Positions 1 through 12,204 of a stretch of 64,000 bases of DNA are shown here, one piece after another. The notes beneath the pieces are model-generated. The model was given only the letters and a program-made list of their open reading frames with translations, had not been told where the DNA came from and ran no database searches. The position numbers and the translations under genes are program-made. Origin of the DNA: Hevea brasiliensis (lineage: Eukaryota; Streptophyta; Magnoliopsida; Malpighiales; Euphorbiaceae); NCBI RefSeq assembly GCF_030052815.1, contig NC_079510.1, positions 25,232,823-25,296,822 of the forward strand, given 5' to 3'. Each line of letters starts with the position of its first letter. The stretch's first letter is position 1.

Positions 1-2720
1 GAAGATTGAAAGAGGAAAGAAATACAAAAGATAGAAATTTGAAGGAGTTGAAGTTCTAAGAAAGGTTAGTAAGCAAACTTGATAAATTTAGTTTGATTTC
101 TACATTTTTAGCTTGATTAACTTGTAAATAAACTTAAAATGAAAAGAAAAATTTGTTGAGGGACCATGATTGAAATTCGGCCAGCATGTGTATGGGGGTT
201 TTATTGCATGGTTTGATTGATTTGAATGGGTAGATGAACCTTAAGTAGTTAAATGGTTATGATTAAAGGCTTGAATTAGCTAAATACAACAATTAGTGTG
301 AATTAGGGTTTTGGACATTAGGGTTTAGAGACAAAAATGTGAGAAACTTGTAAATGGTGTCTTTGACCTAATGTGAAGTGAGAAATGATCATTTGTGACC
401 TAATTAAGTGTGTTAGAAGTGTTTGAATCAAAGCCAAATTCGGATTGAGTGTGGTCATGCTGCTGGCAGCGTGACCAAGTTACCTTTGAGGGACCAAAAA
501 TAAAATTTTACAAGTCCAATTGGTATGACACTAATTGGGAATGAAAATAGACACTAAATGACACAATTTTCATTTAGGAACCATGCCCAAAAAGTGACCA
601 AAACCTAGTGAACAAATTGACTAAACTTAGAAAATCACAGTCTGCCCTGTACAAACTGACCAAATAAACAGTGATTGTTCATTTGGCCATAACTCAAGCT
701 AGAAAGGTCTAAATGACCTAAAATTTTACCAGTGGTTAGATGAGATATAGACCTAAAACTTTCATGAAGAACACAAATCCAAATTATGCCATTAACCAAG
801 TCATTTGGCCACCCCAATTTGTTGACCTAAAACTGCCAGAACCAAAAATTGCCCAGAAATCTGGGTTGAGTCCAATCCGGCAGCTATGGTTCAAATGGCT
901 ATAACTTGAGCTACAAAACTCCAATTGGAGTGATTCAAAAAGAAGAATAAACTTAAGACAATAGGAAACATTTTCTATGAAGAAAGTTTTGCCAAATTCC
1001 AACAGTAAAATGACTAATGGAACAGTGCAATCTTAGACACCAAAACTGAAAATTTGCCAAATTGCCTAAAAGACTTAAGTTTTAAGAAAATGACCAAAAC
1101 CAACAAGTTTGGTAACCAAAATGTGTTATGTGGGTGAAGTTGGAATTCCCATACCTATTAAGCCTTAGAAAGTCAACAATTTGACTTGAATAGTGTAGTG
1201 AATAGTAACCCCAAAACACAAAATTTAAAGAATGCCAAGTTTAACACATTAGAGCTAGGTAAAAGTGAAGTTAAATTTATTTTTGGATTTATGCTAAGTT
1301 ATGGTACTGAAACACTGTGAAATTATGTGTTTCAGTTGAAAAGAATACCGGAAAAGAACTCGAGGAACCGAGTCAAGGCCAAGAGGCGACTCGCTTGAGG
1401 TTTGTGCACAACATCACTATGCTTTAAAATTCATTGATAAAGTGAATGAAATATGTATTTTACTTTTTCTTTGAATTGTTGAAAGTTTATTTGTGACATT
1501 ATTTATGATGTTTTGATTTAAATTGTGAAAGTTATTGTGTATATTTGAAATAGCAATGTTTAGCAAATTGTTAAGATAAGTTTTGAAACCATAGTGTCAT
1601 GACCATATATTTGAACACCTCACTAGCATGACTAGTGGGGGTAATTAGTTTCGAATTTTGATTCCTTCTCTGGAGAAGTGTTGAGGTGTGCCAGTAGAAG
1701 AGGATTTGAATGGATATCCATATATTTGAGCTAGCTAGCCTTATGATGTGACTTCTCCTTAGCCTCTGGCTATTGAGATTATATTTTTTTCGAATGGCAT
1801 GATCTAACTGTGGGTTTTATGAAATATGTTTGATACTTCGAAATGAAATTGTTTGGAATAAAATCTCATAATTCATGTTTTGTGTTTAACTCGCATGCTC
1901 AGTTCAGTTTTGAATAAATGTGATTTAAATTCTGCATAAAGATTCTTTTAGTATGTTGTGCACCACTGAGTCCTAGTACTCAGCGATAGCTTTTATTGCT
2001 GTCGCAGATTTAGAGACTAGAGGAGCAGCAGACTGAGTTGCTGAGGTGTGAGGATCGATCAGCTTAAAATTATCGGGTATAATTTATACCCTGACTGTAA
2101 ATATTTCTTTTGATGTATGTATTGCACATAAATGTATGGACATGTAAAAATTGGTCTTGAGCAGCTTGTATAAAGCTTGTGTAAAGTTTGTAATAAATTT
2201 TAGTTGAATTTCTCTTAATGTAAATTTTGTAAGGATGTATATAAATTGTTTTGTCCTTAATGAAATATGAATGGAACTATTTTATTTAATTTGAATGAAA
2301 TTGATTGCTAGTATTTTGATGATCATTGGATAGTGGATTTGAAATTTGAAAGTTGATAAATGTGTTGAGAAATTGGTTGAGATTGAGTATGAATTTGAAA
2401 CAGTGGTTGAAAAATTATTGGAAGTGCCTTTTTTTTTTCAGGTATTTGAAGAACTATTTTCTCAAAACACAAATGGAACTCTGTCAAAATTTTTATAAAA
2501 TTTGCGGAAAAATAAAATGGACCAAAAATATTAACTAGTTTTAATTTTAATTAAATGTTTTAAATACTTATTAGAAAATGCTCACCACTTATCAAAAATA
2601 AGAAAATTGTTTTAAAATCCCTTGTAGGGTACTTAATGAGTTATCGGTAGGTGAAGTTCGGTAGTTCATTAGGTATTCTACGGGATCATATTATGCCTTA
2701 CAGAGGGATAAGGTGTGACA
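1..2720 (+). repeat. Gypsy LTR (LTR1), 5' end outside window
   Basis: This is the 3' portion of a long LTR of the Tekay/Del-like gypsy type. Its last 350 bases closely match the end of the G2 LTRs (reverse complement of 28718 onward), including the terminal stretch before AGGTGTGACA. The LTR start lies left of the window. No primer-binding site follows position 2720, where the complete elements have TGGTATCAGAGC about 8 bases after the LTR. It is therefore either a solo LTR or the 3' LTR of an element lying to the left, not the 5' LTR of the relic that follows. No gene is visible in it. Confidence 0.85.
1961..2091 (+). other. Conserved LTR hairpin series (LTR1 copy)
   Basis: Four small inverted repeats follow one another: CTGAG/CTCAG (1966-1970 with 1979-1983), CGATAGC/GCTGTCG (1984-1990 with 1998-2004, one G-U pair), AGCAGC/GTTGCT (2024-2029 with 2037-2042) and GGGTATAA/TTATACCC (2075-2082 with 2084-2091). 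The same order recurs in the E3 and G2 LTRs. A structured 5' leader or polyadenylation-region RNA is an inference. Confidence 0.6.
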
Positions 2721-2891
2721 TTTTATATAATTCTAATGGATGATATTTCGCCTCACACCCCCCTCCCCACAAGTCCCTGTATGATTACATGTTGTATGTT
2801 ATATCTATGGTATGTTTGATGATATGTTGTTCATTCATGTGACTTCACATGAACTTTTTATGTGCTTAATGCTTCTTGTTTGCTTTTTGAA

Positions 2892-4303
2892 ATGCAAGGT
2901 TCAAGACAATTCGTTAGTTTGATCGGCGCTCCACCCAAGAATGAGGGTATTGGAGCACTACCCGCTAACCCTATTGTCAGAATCTTCAAGAGGTCCTAGA
3001 AGGTCCTTTGAAATTAGTGGGGAGACTGTAAATGCACCCAGAATGTCTGTAGATGCACGAAGGAATTCTCATGGCTTCTCCCAACAGCGTGAGAATCCTA
3101 AGTTCATAGGCATGGGAAGAGTGGGAGAAGATAGTTATATGGAGGGAGGAGATGAGTCAAAGTTTATATCTCCTCCGCAGCTAGGACTAGAGTATGGGTT
3201 TATGTATCAATATCCTTAATAGGGAAGTTTTGGAAGCCCTAGGATTACCGGCCATCCCCAATATCCTCCTTTCATGCCTTACTCACCTTACTTCCCACCG
3301 TTCAACCCATATCCCATGTACCTTCCATAATAGAACCCCCAAAGTTCATCAACCACCACAAAAACTCAAAATCCCAAGGAGGGAGTTATAAGAGAGCATG
3401 TACCACCGCTACCCCTATAGCCCCTGCAGTTCCTATGTAAGAGACTGGGATAAGTAATCGAAGCGAGATGCACCCAAGTATAAGAAAGGAGATTATCCTT
3501 TTGAGCACGTTAAGGCGGTCAAAATGATAGTCGATGAATTAGATGCCAGTGATAGTAGGGCCATTCAGATAATCGCTAACTTTTACCTTAAAATGTAAGA
3601 AAGTAAAGGATTGGTACAAGTCCTATGTTATTGACAGGGTTGACAACATGACCTGGTCTCATTTTATGGCATAGTTTACCAATTGGGCTTTCCCAAAAAG
3701 CTCTAGGGAACTGAAGGTGGTGGAGTTTAAGCAATTGAGACAGACTGTGATATGAGTATAAATAACTATACAAATAAGTTTGTTGATCTGCTGTAGTATA
3801 TGGGGTAGGAGTATGATACTAATAAGAAGAAAGCTAAGAGGTACACTCAGAGGCTGCACTCTAGATACTCCTCTTTGATTTTGGCTATAGAAACCCATAG
3901 CTTTCATTTGATAGTAGACGCTGCAAGGAAGATGGAAGCAAGGGCTATCATTGAAGGGAGTTTAGAGCTAAAAAGTACAAAGGCTAAATAATTTGTAATT
4001 ACCAAGGCTATAGATGCAGGGAGATTTAGTCATTTGATTAAGACTATTTTTTCATCTAGAACTAAGAAGGATAAGGGAGAGAAGTTTGGCAAGAAGCAAA
4101 AGAAGAATAAGTTCTTGAGTAGAATCAAGTCAGGCCCTAGGGTAAGAAGCAGACCTAGTTCAAGATCGAATACCTCTAGTTATGTTAGATGCAGGAAGCC
4201 TTATCGGGGACCTTGTAGGTTTAGCACCTCCCAGTGCTACTGATGTGGTCAAGAGGGACACATGTTAAGAGAGTGTCCTAACATGGAAAGGATGGCATCA
4301 TAG
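2892..4303 (+). pseudogene. gag: RG0 gag remnant
   Basis: Gag builds the virus-like particle and binds element RNA. The proposed start is ATG 2892 (MQGSR...), the first in-phase ATG after the leader; the reading then breaks at many stops. A basic K/R-rich stretch at 4034-4240 leads into a CCHC zinc knuckle, C-x2-C-x4-H-x4-C, read across about 4232-4275 (YxCGQEGHMLRECP). A stop codon precedes the second cysteine. The middle part (about 3490-3990) keeps patches typical of a gypsy Gag capsid region but switches frame. It is not expected to make protein. Confidence 0.65.
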
Positions 4304-4529
4304 TAGCAGATAGGGTCAGCTAGTGTAGTCGAACTGACAGTAAAATAAACTTCTCTGGGTCCCTCATCAGGAAGGGGACAGGGTAGAGGACGAGGGTCTT
4401 CTTCCTCTATGGCAGGCTCACAAGGGAAGGGTTCGATAGCACCAGCTCAGATCTTCACTATGACACGTTAAGAAGCCAGCACTTCTAACATGGTGGTGTT
4501 AGGTAGCTTTTTTTATAGGATGTTTTAAT

Positions 4530-7073
4530 GTACATTCTTTGATTGATCCTAGTGCATTACATTCTTTCGTTAAACCCAAAATAGTCCTAAGGTTGGGATT
4601 AATAATCTCGAGTCTACAATTTCCATTACTTATTAATGGGCTTGAGTGTGATCCTTCAATGACAGAGATGATCTGTTATGCCTGTCCAATAATGGTGGAG
4701 GATAAATGTTTTCTAGTTGACCTGGTGGTTCTAGAATTGATGAATTTTGATGTTATTCTAGGGATGGATTGGCTTTCAGCTAATTATGCTACCTTAAACT
4801 ATAGGAATAAGGTAGTAAGGTTCAGAGGATAGGATGGGTCAGAGATAGTTTTTCAGGGAGATCAAACATCATCTATGAAGGGGATGATCTTCATAATGCA
4901 AGCTAGAAAGATGCTTAGAAAAGGAAGTAAAGGGTTTCTAGCCCATGTTAGAGAGGTTGTGGAAAAAAGAAATGGACTAGGTTCAGTTCTTGTGGTAAGA
5001 GAATTTCCAGATGTATTCCTAGAGGAACTACTTGGGTTGCCACTTGAGAGGGAGATAGATTTTGAGATTGATCCCATGATAGGTACCAGGCCCATATCTA
5101 TTCTCCCTTACAGTATGGCTCCTATAGAGTTAATGGAATTAAAGGAACAACTGTAGGAATTAGTAGATAAGAGATTCATTTGATCGAGTACCTCTCCTTG
5201 GGGTGCTCCAGTACTACGTATAAAGAAGAAGGATGGATCCTTGAGGCTATGTATTGACTACAAGCAGTTGAATAGGGTCATTACAAAGAATAAGTATCCT
5301 ATGCCACATATTGATGACTTGTTTGATTAGCTAGCCAAAGCTAGTTGTTTTTCAAAGATAGATTTGAGGTCCAAATATCACCAGTTGAGGATTAAGGAAA
5401 TGGATATTTCGAAGATTGCTTTTCAGACCAAATACGGTCGTTATGAGTTTCTTGTGATGCCTTTTGGGTTACCAACGCCCCAGTTGCATTCATGGATCTC
5501 ATAAACAAGGTGTTTAGGCCTTATCTAGATCAATTCATGATCATTTTTATTAATGACATACTAGTGTACTCCAAAAGTACTGAAGAGCATGCATAACATC
5601 TGAGAATGGTTCTTCAGACATTGAAGGAGCATTAGTTGTATGCCAAATTCTCTAAGTGTGAGTTCTGACTGAAGAATATATCCTTCTTGGGTTATGTAGT
5701 GTTAAATAATGGAATTGAAGTAAATGGCAGATTGGCCGAGGCTAATTACAGTGACTGAGATAAAGATTTTCCTAGGTTTGGCTACCTATTATAGGAGATT
5801 TCTACCTGATTTCTCTAAGATAGCTACTCTAATAACTAGGTTAACTCAAAAGAATAAGAAGTTTGAATGGAGTGATGAATGTGAAGAGGGCTTTTGAAAG
5901 CTTAAAGCGTGTTAAATTTCAGCACCAGTACTGGTTTTGCCTATGGGCAATAAAGATTTCACAATTTACTGTGATGCCTTCAGAGTGGGTTTGGGATGTA
6001 TTCTTATGCAGAATGGAAGAGTAATAGCTTATGCTTCTAGACAGTTGAAGAGGCACAAAACTAATTATCCCACTCATAACTTAGAGATGGTGGCTATAGA
6101 GGCTTTACCCTAAAGATGTGGAGACATTATCTTTATGGAGCAAAATGTGAGATCTTCATAGGTCACGAGTCTCTAGTATATCTTCAAACAGAAAAAATTG
6201 AATTTCAAATAGAGGAGATGGGTAGAACTATTCAGTGATTATGACTGTATAATCCCATACCATCCGAGAAAGGCAAATGTTATTACAGATGCCTTCAATC
6301 AGAAATCATTTGGTAGTTTAGCGTATATATCCATAGAAAGGAGACCTATTTTGAAGGAGTTGCACCAGCTACTGAGAGAGGGGTTACAACTAGAGTTTTT
6401 AGCTAATGGCGTCTGGATAGCATAAATGAAGGTAACAACAGTGTACGCAAGCCGTGTAGAAAGGTAAGATTAGTGAATTTCGTTTTAATGGGAAAGGAGT
6501 GTTGAGGTATGGCAAGAGGTTGTGTATACTGAATGACATCCAACTTAAGGGAGACATTAGAAGAGAAGCATATAATGCTAGGTATAGTGTGTACCCTGGA
6601 GCCACCAAAATGTATGAAGATTTAAGGAAGGGGTGTTGGTGGCCTTATATAAAAAAGGAGGTTGCATAGTTTATATCCGCTTATGAGGTTTGTCAGAGAG
6701 TGAAATTGGAGCATCAAAAGGCAGCGAGAATGCTCAACCCATTACCTATTCCAGAGTGGAAATGGGAAAATATAGCCATGGACTTTGTTGTGGCGTTACC
6801 AGTAGCTGCCAATATACATGACTTAATATGGGTTATAGTGGATAGGTTGACTAAGACTGCTCACTTCATTCCTATTAGAGCTAACTATTCTATGAATAAG
6901 TTAACTCAGGTGTATGTGGCATATATAATAAGGTTGCATAGAGCTTTAGCGACTATAGTATCTAACAGAGGACCACAAATCACATCAAGGTTTTGGTGCT
7001 GCCTTCAAAATGAGTTAAACACTAGGTTAGACTTCAGCATGGTTTTCCATCCTCAGAAAGATGGACAGATTTA
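4530..7073 (+). pseudogene. pol: RG0 pol remnant (PR-RT-RH-IN, truncated)
   Basis: The protease site reads IDPSALHSFV near 4540, where siblings have DPGSTHSYV, so it is degraded. The segment ending ILGMDWLS (about 4757-4780) is the usual protease-to-RT linker. The reverse transcriptase shows [20 protein letters not shown] and FLVMPFG. Its catalytic FIDD motif has become FIND (asparagine codon 5552-5554). RNase H follows at about 5950-6110 (YCDA..., YASRQLK). Integrase runs from about 6400: the core keeps MDFV but the second catalytic Asp is Asn (codon 6964-6966, SNRG). The frame is lost near 5470 and again near 6110. The gene is cut at 7073 before the catalytic Glu. It is enzymatically dead on three counts. 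Confidence 0.85.
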
Positions 7074-9354
7074 AAGCCCAAGGAAGAACTTGAGTTCTCC
7101 CATCATGCTTATCTTAAACTCACTCTTCATGGTGTTAGCAAACTCTTCACACAAACACTCATTAACAGCACAAAATATAATATCATCAACATATATTTGC
7201 ACTATAAGGATGTCATTTTCATTATTTTTAATAAAAAGAGTTGTATCAATTTTTTCTTTTGAAAAACCATTTTGTAAAATAAAGTTACTAAGCCTTTCAC
7301 ACCAAGCTCTAGGAGCTTGTTTCAAACCATACAAGGCTTTAGTCAATTTAAAAACATGATTTGGAAACTCATGATTTTCAAAACCAGGAGGTTGCTCAAC
7401 ATATACCTCCTCATCAATAAAACCATTTAGAAAAGCACTTTTAACATCCATTTGAAATAGTTTAAAGTTCATGTATGATGCATATACAAGCAAAATTCTA
7501 ATGGCTTTTAATCTAGCTATAGGGGCAAAAGTTTCATCATAGTCAATGCCCTCCTCTTGGTTATAGCCTTTGGATACTAACCTAGCCTTATTACTAGTTA
7601 TGTTTCCATCCTCATCTAACTTATTTCTAAACACCCATTTGGTGCCTATGGATGGATGATCCTTTAGCCTAGGAACTAATGTCCAAACCTTATTCCTTTC
7701 AAATTGATTGAGTTCTTCTTGCAATGCAAGTACCTAACCCTCATCATTAAGGGCCTCATCTATGTTCTTAGTTTCTATTTGAGAAATGAATGCAAGGTTA
7801 TATTACATATATTTCTAAGAGAGGATCTAGTTGTTATGCCTTTTGATGTATCACCAATGATTAGATCCTTAGGATGATCCTTCTTGAAGGTCCATTGTTT
7901 AGGTAGATCTTGTTGAACTCCTTGATGACGAGCTAGTTGACCTTGATGCTCTTGAAGCTCAACTTCATCATCTCCCAAATCCTTCAAGGAATCTTCCTTG
8001 AGTTGATCTTGATTTTCACTAGATTGAGGATCTTCAAGAGTTAACTCATCAAAATTACCTACAACATCATCATCACAAGGGATTAGCTTCATCAAATACA
8101 ATATGCATTGACTCTTCAACAACTAAAGTTCTCTTATTAAAGACTCTATATGCTTTAATAGATATAGAATACCCCAAGAAGATACCTTCATTGGTTTTAG
8201 AGCCAAGTTTATCTAGATTATCTTTAGTATTCAAAATGAAGCATTTACAATCAAAAACTCTAAAATAACCTACTTTAGGTTTATTACCATTCCATAGCTC
8301 ATAAGGGGTTTTCTTTAAGAAAGGTCTAATCAAAGCTCTATTTGAAATATAACAAGCCGTATTAATGGCTTTCCCCCAAAAATAAGTAGGCAAGTTATAT
8401 TCATTTAACATAGTCCTCCCAATGTCTAAAAGAGTCCTATTTTTTCTTTCAACAACACCATTTTGTTAGGGAGTCCTAGGAGAAGAAAAGTTATGAGTGA
8501 TCCCTAGTGAGTTACAAAATTTTTCAAATCTCTCATTTTCAAATTCTCTACTATGATCACTCCTAATAGAAGAAATTTGAAAACCTTTTTCATTTTGAAC
8601 CCTTTTTGAAAATCTCTCAAAAACATCAAAATATTTATCATTATGAGCAAGAAATACAACTCAAGTATACCTAGAATAGTCATCAATAATCACAAAAGCA
8701 TAATATGTACCACCTAAGCTGGCGACTCTAGTAGGACCAAACAAATCCATATGCAATAATTGAAGAGGTCTAAAAGTGGATACCTTATGAATAGATTTAA
8801 AACAACTCTTGACTTGCTTACCCATTTGGCATGCATCACACACCTTGTCCTTTTGAAACTTGATCTTTGGTAGCCTATCAGCTAGCTTATCCTTGTTCAA
8901 GTTTGCAAGAAGGTCCATGCTAGCATGTTCAAGCCTTCTATGCCAAGTCTAAGAGTTATCACTAATAGAAACAAAGCACTTGACATCTTTATTAGACAAA
9001 GCATGCAAATCAATAACATAAATATTTTCAATTCTTTCACTAACAAACAATATTTTGTTATCACATATTCTAGACACAAAGCAAGCTTTAGACTCAAACA
9101 CATAATTGACTAACACTAAGCAAATTATGTTTTAAACTATTAACCAAGAGTACTTAATCAAGAATTGGAGAGTTTTCCTTACCAATCTTACCTATCTCCA
9201 CAATTTTACCTTTGCCATTGTCGCCAAAAGTAACTTGCCCATCTCCATCTTTCTTCTCAAGTGAAAGAAAAAGGTTGGCATATTTGGTCATGTGTCTTGA
9301 ACATCCACTATCCAAATACCACTTACTTTTAAGCTTTAAGGATTTCAAGCACAC
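7074..9354 (-). pseudogene. pol: C2 pol remnant (PR-IN-RT)
   Basis: The protease begins with WYLDSGCSRHM just inside 9354, keeping the D-S-G active triad. Integrase covers about 7775-8918. It keeps the C-x2-C pair VCDACQMGK and the DLFGP and IIDDYSR motifs, and ends with the GIFLGY block at about 8170. Reverse transcriptase covers 7074-7724: TKWVF, KARLVSKGYNQEEGIDY, FLNG and an intact YVDD catalytic box (codons 7193-7182). Several stops and shifts separate these blocks. RNase H is absent because the element is cut. The last readable residues are FFLGL. Uninterrupted RT suggests a younger age than RG0. Confidence 0.85.
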
Positions 9355-11288
9355 CTATACAAGATAATTTAATTTACTTTAGGTACCCAAATGTACTTGG
9401 GTACTTGGGGGTTAGTAGTTCCATCATTTGAATCAAATGTTTTACCAAATCCAAGATGGACTTTCATAATAGCACACTTATAGTTGGTGTGACCAAGCTT
9501 GCCACAATAGTGACAATGACCATTAAACTTTCTTGTTCTTAGTCTATATGCATGAGGGTGTGCATATAGTCTCATGTAACCATTCTTTTTGTGTTTATTA
9601 TGTGCATGTGAGCATGAGGCATGGTGAGTGTGATGATAGTTGTGAGGCCTAGTAGCATGTCCCCTATGAGGTCTTAGCCTAGATGCAACTCTCCTAGATG
9701 TATATGTCCTATTTACATTTTGTCTAGGAATACTGATGATATAAGGTCTTTCTAGGTTCATTACCACTAGATTTCTTTGGGTATTGTCCTTTAGGATTAG
9801 ACACCTTTGGAGTAAGCCCTTGGGGACTAGGCTCACTAGAACTAGATGCTTTAATAAAAATGATCTTAAAAGGAGGTGCTTGGGCAAATTTGCTATAGCC
9901 AAGTCCATACTTGATGCTACGAGACCTTTGAGAGTTCAAAATTGCATCAAGTTTGTCCTTTCCTTTAGTAAATTTGGAAAGAGAAGTTTTTAGCTCAGCA
10001 ATTTCATTTCTCAACTTCTCATTTTCTAATGAGAGCTCATCTAAGGATTTTTTGCACATTACTATCTAAAAGTTTATCATCCTTAGTTGAGGTCTCATTC
10101 TCCTTCCTCAAACTGACAAGCTCACTTTTTAAAAGTTTATTTTTTTTTTTGACTTAATTCTATTTCATCACTCATAACTTTAAGAGTACTAACTAGTTCA
10201 TCATAAGAAAATTCAAGAAAATCATCATTTAAAGTTATCTCATTGGTGCTTTCCTCCATTGCCATGAAGCATATTTGGGCAACTTGATCACTAATCTCCT
10301 CATCTTCGGAGTCACTTGATTTATCCCATGTTGCTTTGAAAGCCTTGTTCTTGAATTTCTTGAAAAGGCTTCTTCAATTTGGGACAATCTGTTCTCATGT
10401 GACCCGACTTCTTGAATTCAAAGCATATGAGAGGTTTCCTCTTACTACTTTCACCCTTGTCCTTCTTGAAGTTCCTCTTTGGAATGAAATTCTTATTTTG
10501 GAATAGCATCTTCCTTATTCTCGTTGTCACTAGGGCCAATTCTTCTTCATTAAACTCTTTATCATCATCACTAGAGTTTTCAGAAGACACTTTGAAGGCA
10601 ATGTTCTTCTTGGCCTTATTGGGCTCCTCCACTTGTTCTCTTTTGAGGGTCATCTTATAGTCAATGAGATTTTCTAAGAGCTCATCAAGTTGCACCTTGC
10701 TTAAGTCTTTGGAATCCTTGAGTGAAGTTACTTTGGGTAGCCACTCTTTAAAAAGGCTTCTTAGAATCTTCTTCACTAGCTCCTCATTTGTGAATGTCTT
10801 TCCAAGGGATTTAATTCCTCCTATAATCTCTAAAAACCTATCATACATTTGACTAATGGTCTCATTCGATTTCATCTTGAACAACTCATATTGATAGATG
10901 AGAGAATCCATCTTATTCTCCTTCATTTGGATACTACCCTCATGAGTAACCACTAAAGCATCCCAAATTTCTTTTATAGTAGACTTCATACACATTTTAT
11001 TATATTCACTTCTACTTAATGCATAAAATAAAACATGAATGGCTTTATCATTTAGTGCTATTCTTTTTTTTTCTTTTACTCACTCCATTCACCCTTTGGC
11101 TTAGTTACATGCACACCATCTACTATTTTAGTTAGGGTGAATGGCCCATTTTCAACAACATCCCACAAATCAACACCTTCTGATTTTAAGAAGTAATACA
11201 GTCTATTTTTCTAATACAAGAAGTCATTACCATTAAAAAAGGGAGGTCTTACCATCGATTGACCTTTTTGTGCATTGAGGGTTGCCAT
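9355..11288 (-). pseudogene. gag: C2 gag remnant
   Basis: The start chosen is ATG at 11288, 46 bases inside the primer site, giving MATLNAQKGQ. A stop soon after (FLY*KNR) sits where a tryptophan codon is expected. A long capsid-like block lies at 10321-10995. A first zinc knuckle near 10380-10440 reads CFEF...GHMRTDC, so its second cysteine is lost. A second CCHC motif, CHYCGKLGHTNYKC, sits in the 9369-9908 block and is intact. A Glu/Lys-rich, probably coiled-coil, segment lies at 9960-10200. Gag would form the particle; with these breaks it cannot be made whole. Confidence 0.75.
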
Positions 11289-11333
11289 TGATCTTTGCTC
11301 CAAGATGATTAAATCTTTATTGAATGGAGACTT

Positions 11334-11345
11334 GCTCTGATACCA
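11334..11345 (-). other. C2 primer-binding site (initiator tRNA-Met)
   Basis: The minus strand reads TGGTATCAGAGC, complementary to the 3' end of plant initiator Met tRNA, the standard primer for copia and gypsy minus-strand DNA synthesis. It lies 5 bases inside the LTR end. Confidence 0.9.
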
Positions 11346-11350
11346 CTCGT

Positions 11351-11506
11351 TGTTCCTTGTATCAATCCAAGAGGGGGGGATGAATTGGGTGTTAATTAAA
11401 AAATTTGAAGGATAGGTGGAGATTTTCAAGAGAGAGTACACAAGGAAAAAGAAAAGAAGATGGAACACAAAAATTTTATAGAGGTTCGGCTATCCCAAGC
11501 CTACGT
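11351..11506 (-). repeat. C2 5' LTR, 3'-terminal fragment
   Basis: On the minus strand the LTR ends ...AAGGAACA next to the primer site. Only 156 bp are present before LTR A interrupts it at 11507. The interruption should have duplicated the five bases TACGT (11502-11506); the partner copy lies outside the window. Confidence 0.8.
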
Positions 11507-12204
11507 TGTAACACCCTCACTTTAGATAGTTCATACATTCCACTGTTCCGGTGATTAATGTCTGTCCGGACAGCCATAATGTTTGGAACTATATTTAAAC
11601 TAGAGTGGGAAGTCATAAATAACTCAAATAATGACAAGAAAAATTAAGGAAAATTTTAAGCAATGAAATGCACTAAGGTTAAATGAGCCATAGCTCCAGC
11701 GATGGGTGACCTAATGGGAAGCGACTGTTAAAATAGTTACTGACCTTAGACCCATACGGGAACCATGCGAAATAATTTTTGAGACTCTAGTGAAGAGTTA
11801 TTGAGACTTAGATGGCAAAAGAATGCTAAGAAAACATGAAGAAAATTTTCTAAATCGGTACAGACAAGTTTAGCTCGTTAAGTTAAACGAAGGGCATTTT
11901 GGTCATTTTACCATCAGAGATGATTTTTGACCAACTTGTCCAATTAAGTAAGTAAGATTTATGATCTAAAATGTGAATAAATATTGATGAAAAATTTAAT
12001 TAAAAATAAATAAAAGAGAGAAGAAAGAAAATAAGAAGAAAAGAAAAACTAATTCTAATTATGATGTCATAATTCATTAATTAGAATTTCTATCCAATGG
12101 GCATTAGACAACCACTTAAGAAAGAAGTCAAAATTGATTAAAAGAAAAAAAAATGCATCTTCTTCTTCATTTCATCCCTTGGTCGAAACTCTTTGAGAGA
12201 GAGA
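11507..12204 (+). repeat. Gypsy LTR A, first segment
   Basis: It starts TGTAACACCC like the other gypsy LTRs and is closest to solo LTR S (47876 onward). It holds the palindrome CTGTCCGGACAG (11562-11573) and the 5S-like block (11675-11721). It is split by copia C1 at 12205 and continues at 60494. Removing C1 and one AGAGA copy restores continuous LTR sequence across the join. Whether LTR A is solo or part of a full element cannot be seen here. Confidence 0.85.
11675..11721 (+). promoter_or_regulatory. 5S rRNA-like A/C-box block (LTR A)
   Basis: GGTTAAATGAGC is followed 13 bases later by GATGGGTGACC, 4 bases, then GGGAAG. The layout matches the A and C boxes of plant 5S genes with a shorter spacer. 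Promoter activity is not shown. Confidence 0.5.

Larger units (their letters stand above)
2721..7073 (+). mobile_element. Old Ty3/gypsy relic (RG0), both LTRs missing
   Basis: The order leader, gag, protease, reverse transcriptase, RNase H, integrase is readable on the plus strand but full of stops and frame changes. The left end abuts LTR1 with no primer-binding site. The right end stops inside the integrase core, just after a DGQ motif, where minus-strand copia DNA begins. The 5' leader (2721-2891) shows no clear signal apart from a C-rich run near 2755-2770. It is the most decayed gypsy copy here. Gag and pol style suggest a chromovirus, but the diagnostic C-terminal chromodomain lies in the missing part. 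Confidence 0.8.
7074..11506 (-). mobile_element. Truncated Ty1/copia element C2 (SIRE-like)
   Basis: It reads right to left: partial 5' LTR, primer site, gag, protease, integrase, reverse transcriptase. The order PR-IN-RT marks Ty1/copia. Motifs around RT resemble the SIRE/Maximus group, though the lineage is judged from memory. RNase H and the 3' LTR are missing: the element stops at 7074 just after the RT motif FFLGL, butted against the RG0 integrase with short ambiguous homology at the join. The 5' LTR is interrupted at 11506 by LTR A and should resume beyond the window. Confidence 0.85.

Noticed and set aside
2721..2760. Primer-binding site for RG0 after LTR1
   Set aside because: No match to TGGTATCAGAGC was found even with several mismatches, so LTR1 was not assigned as the RG0 5' LTR.
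2941..3391. Two overlapping plus-strand frames just after LTR1
   Set aside because: They overlie the decayed RG0 gag N-terminus in other frames.
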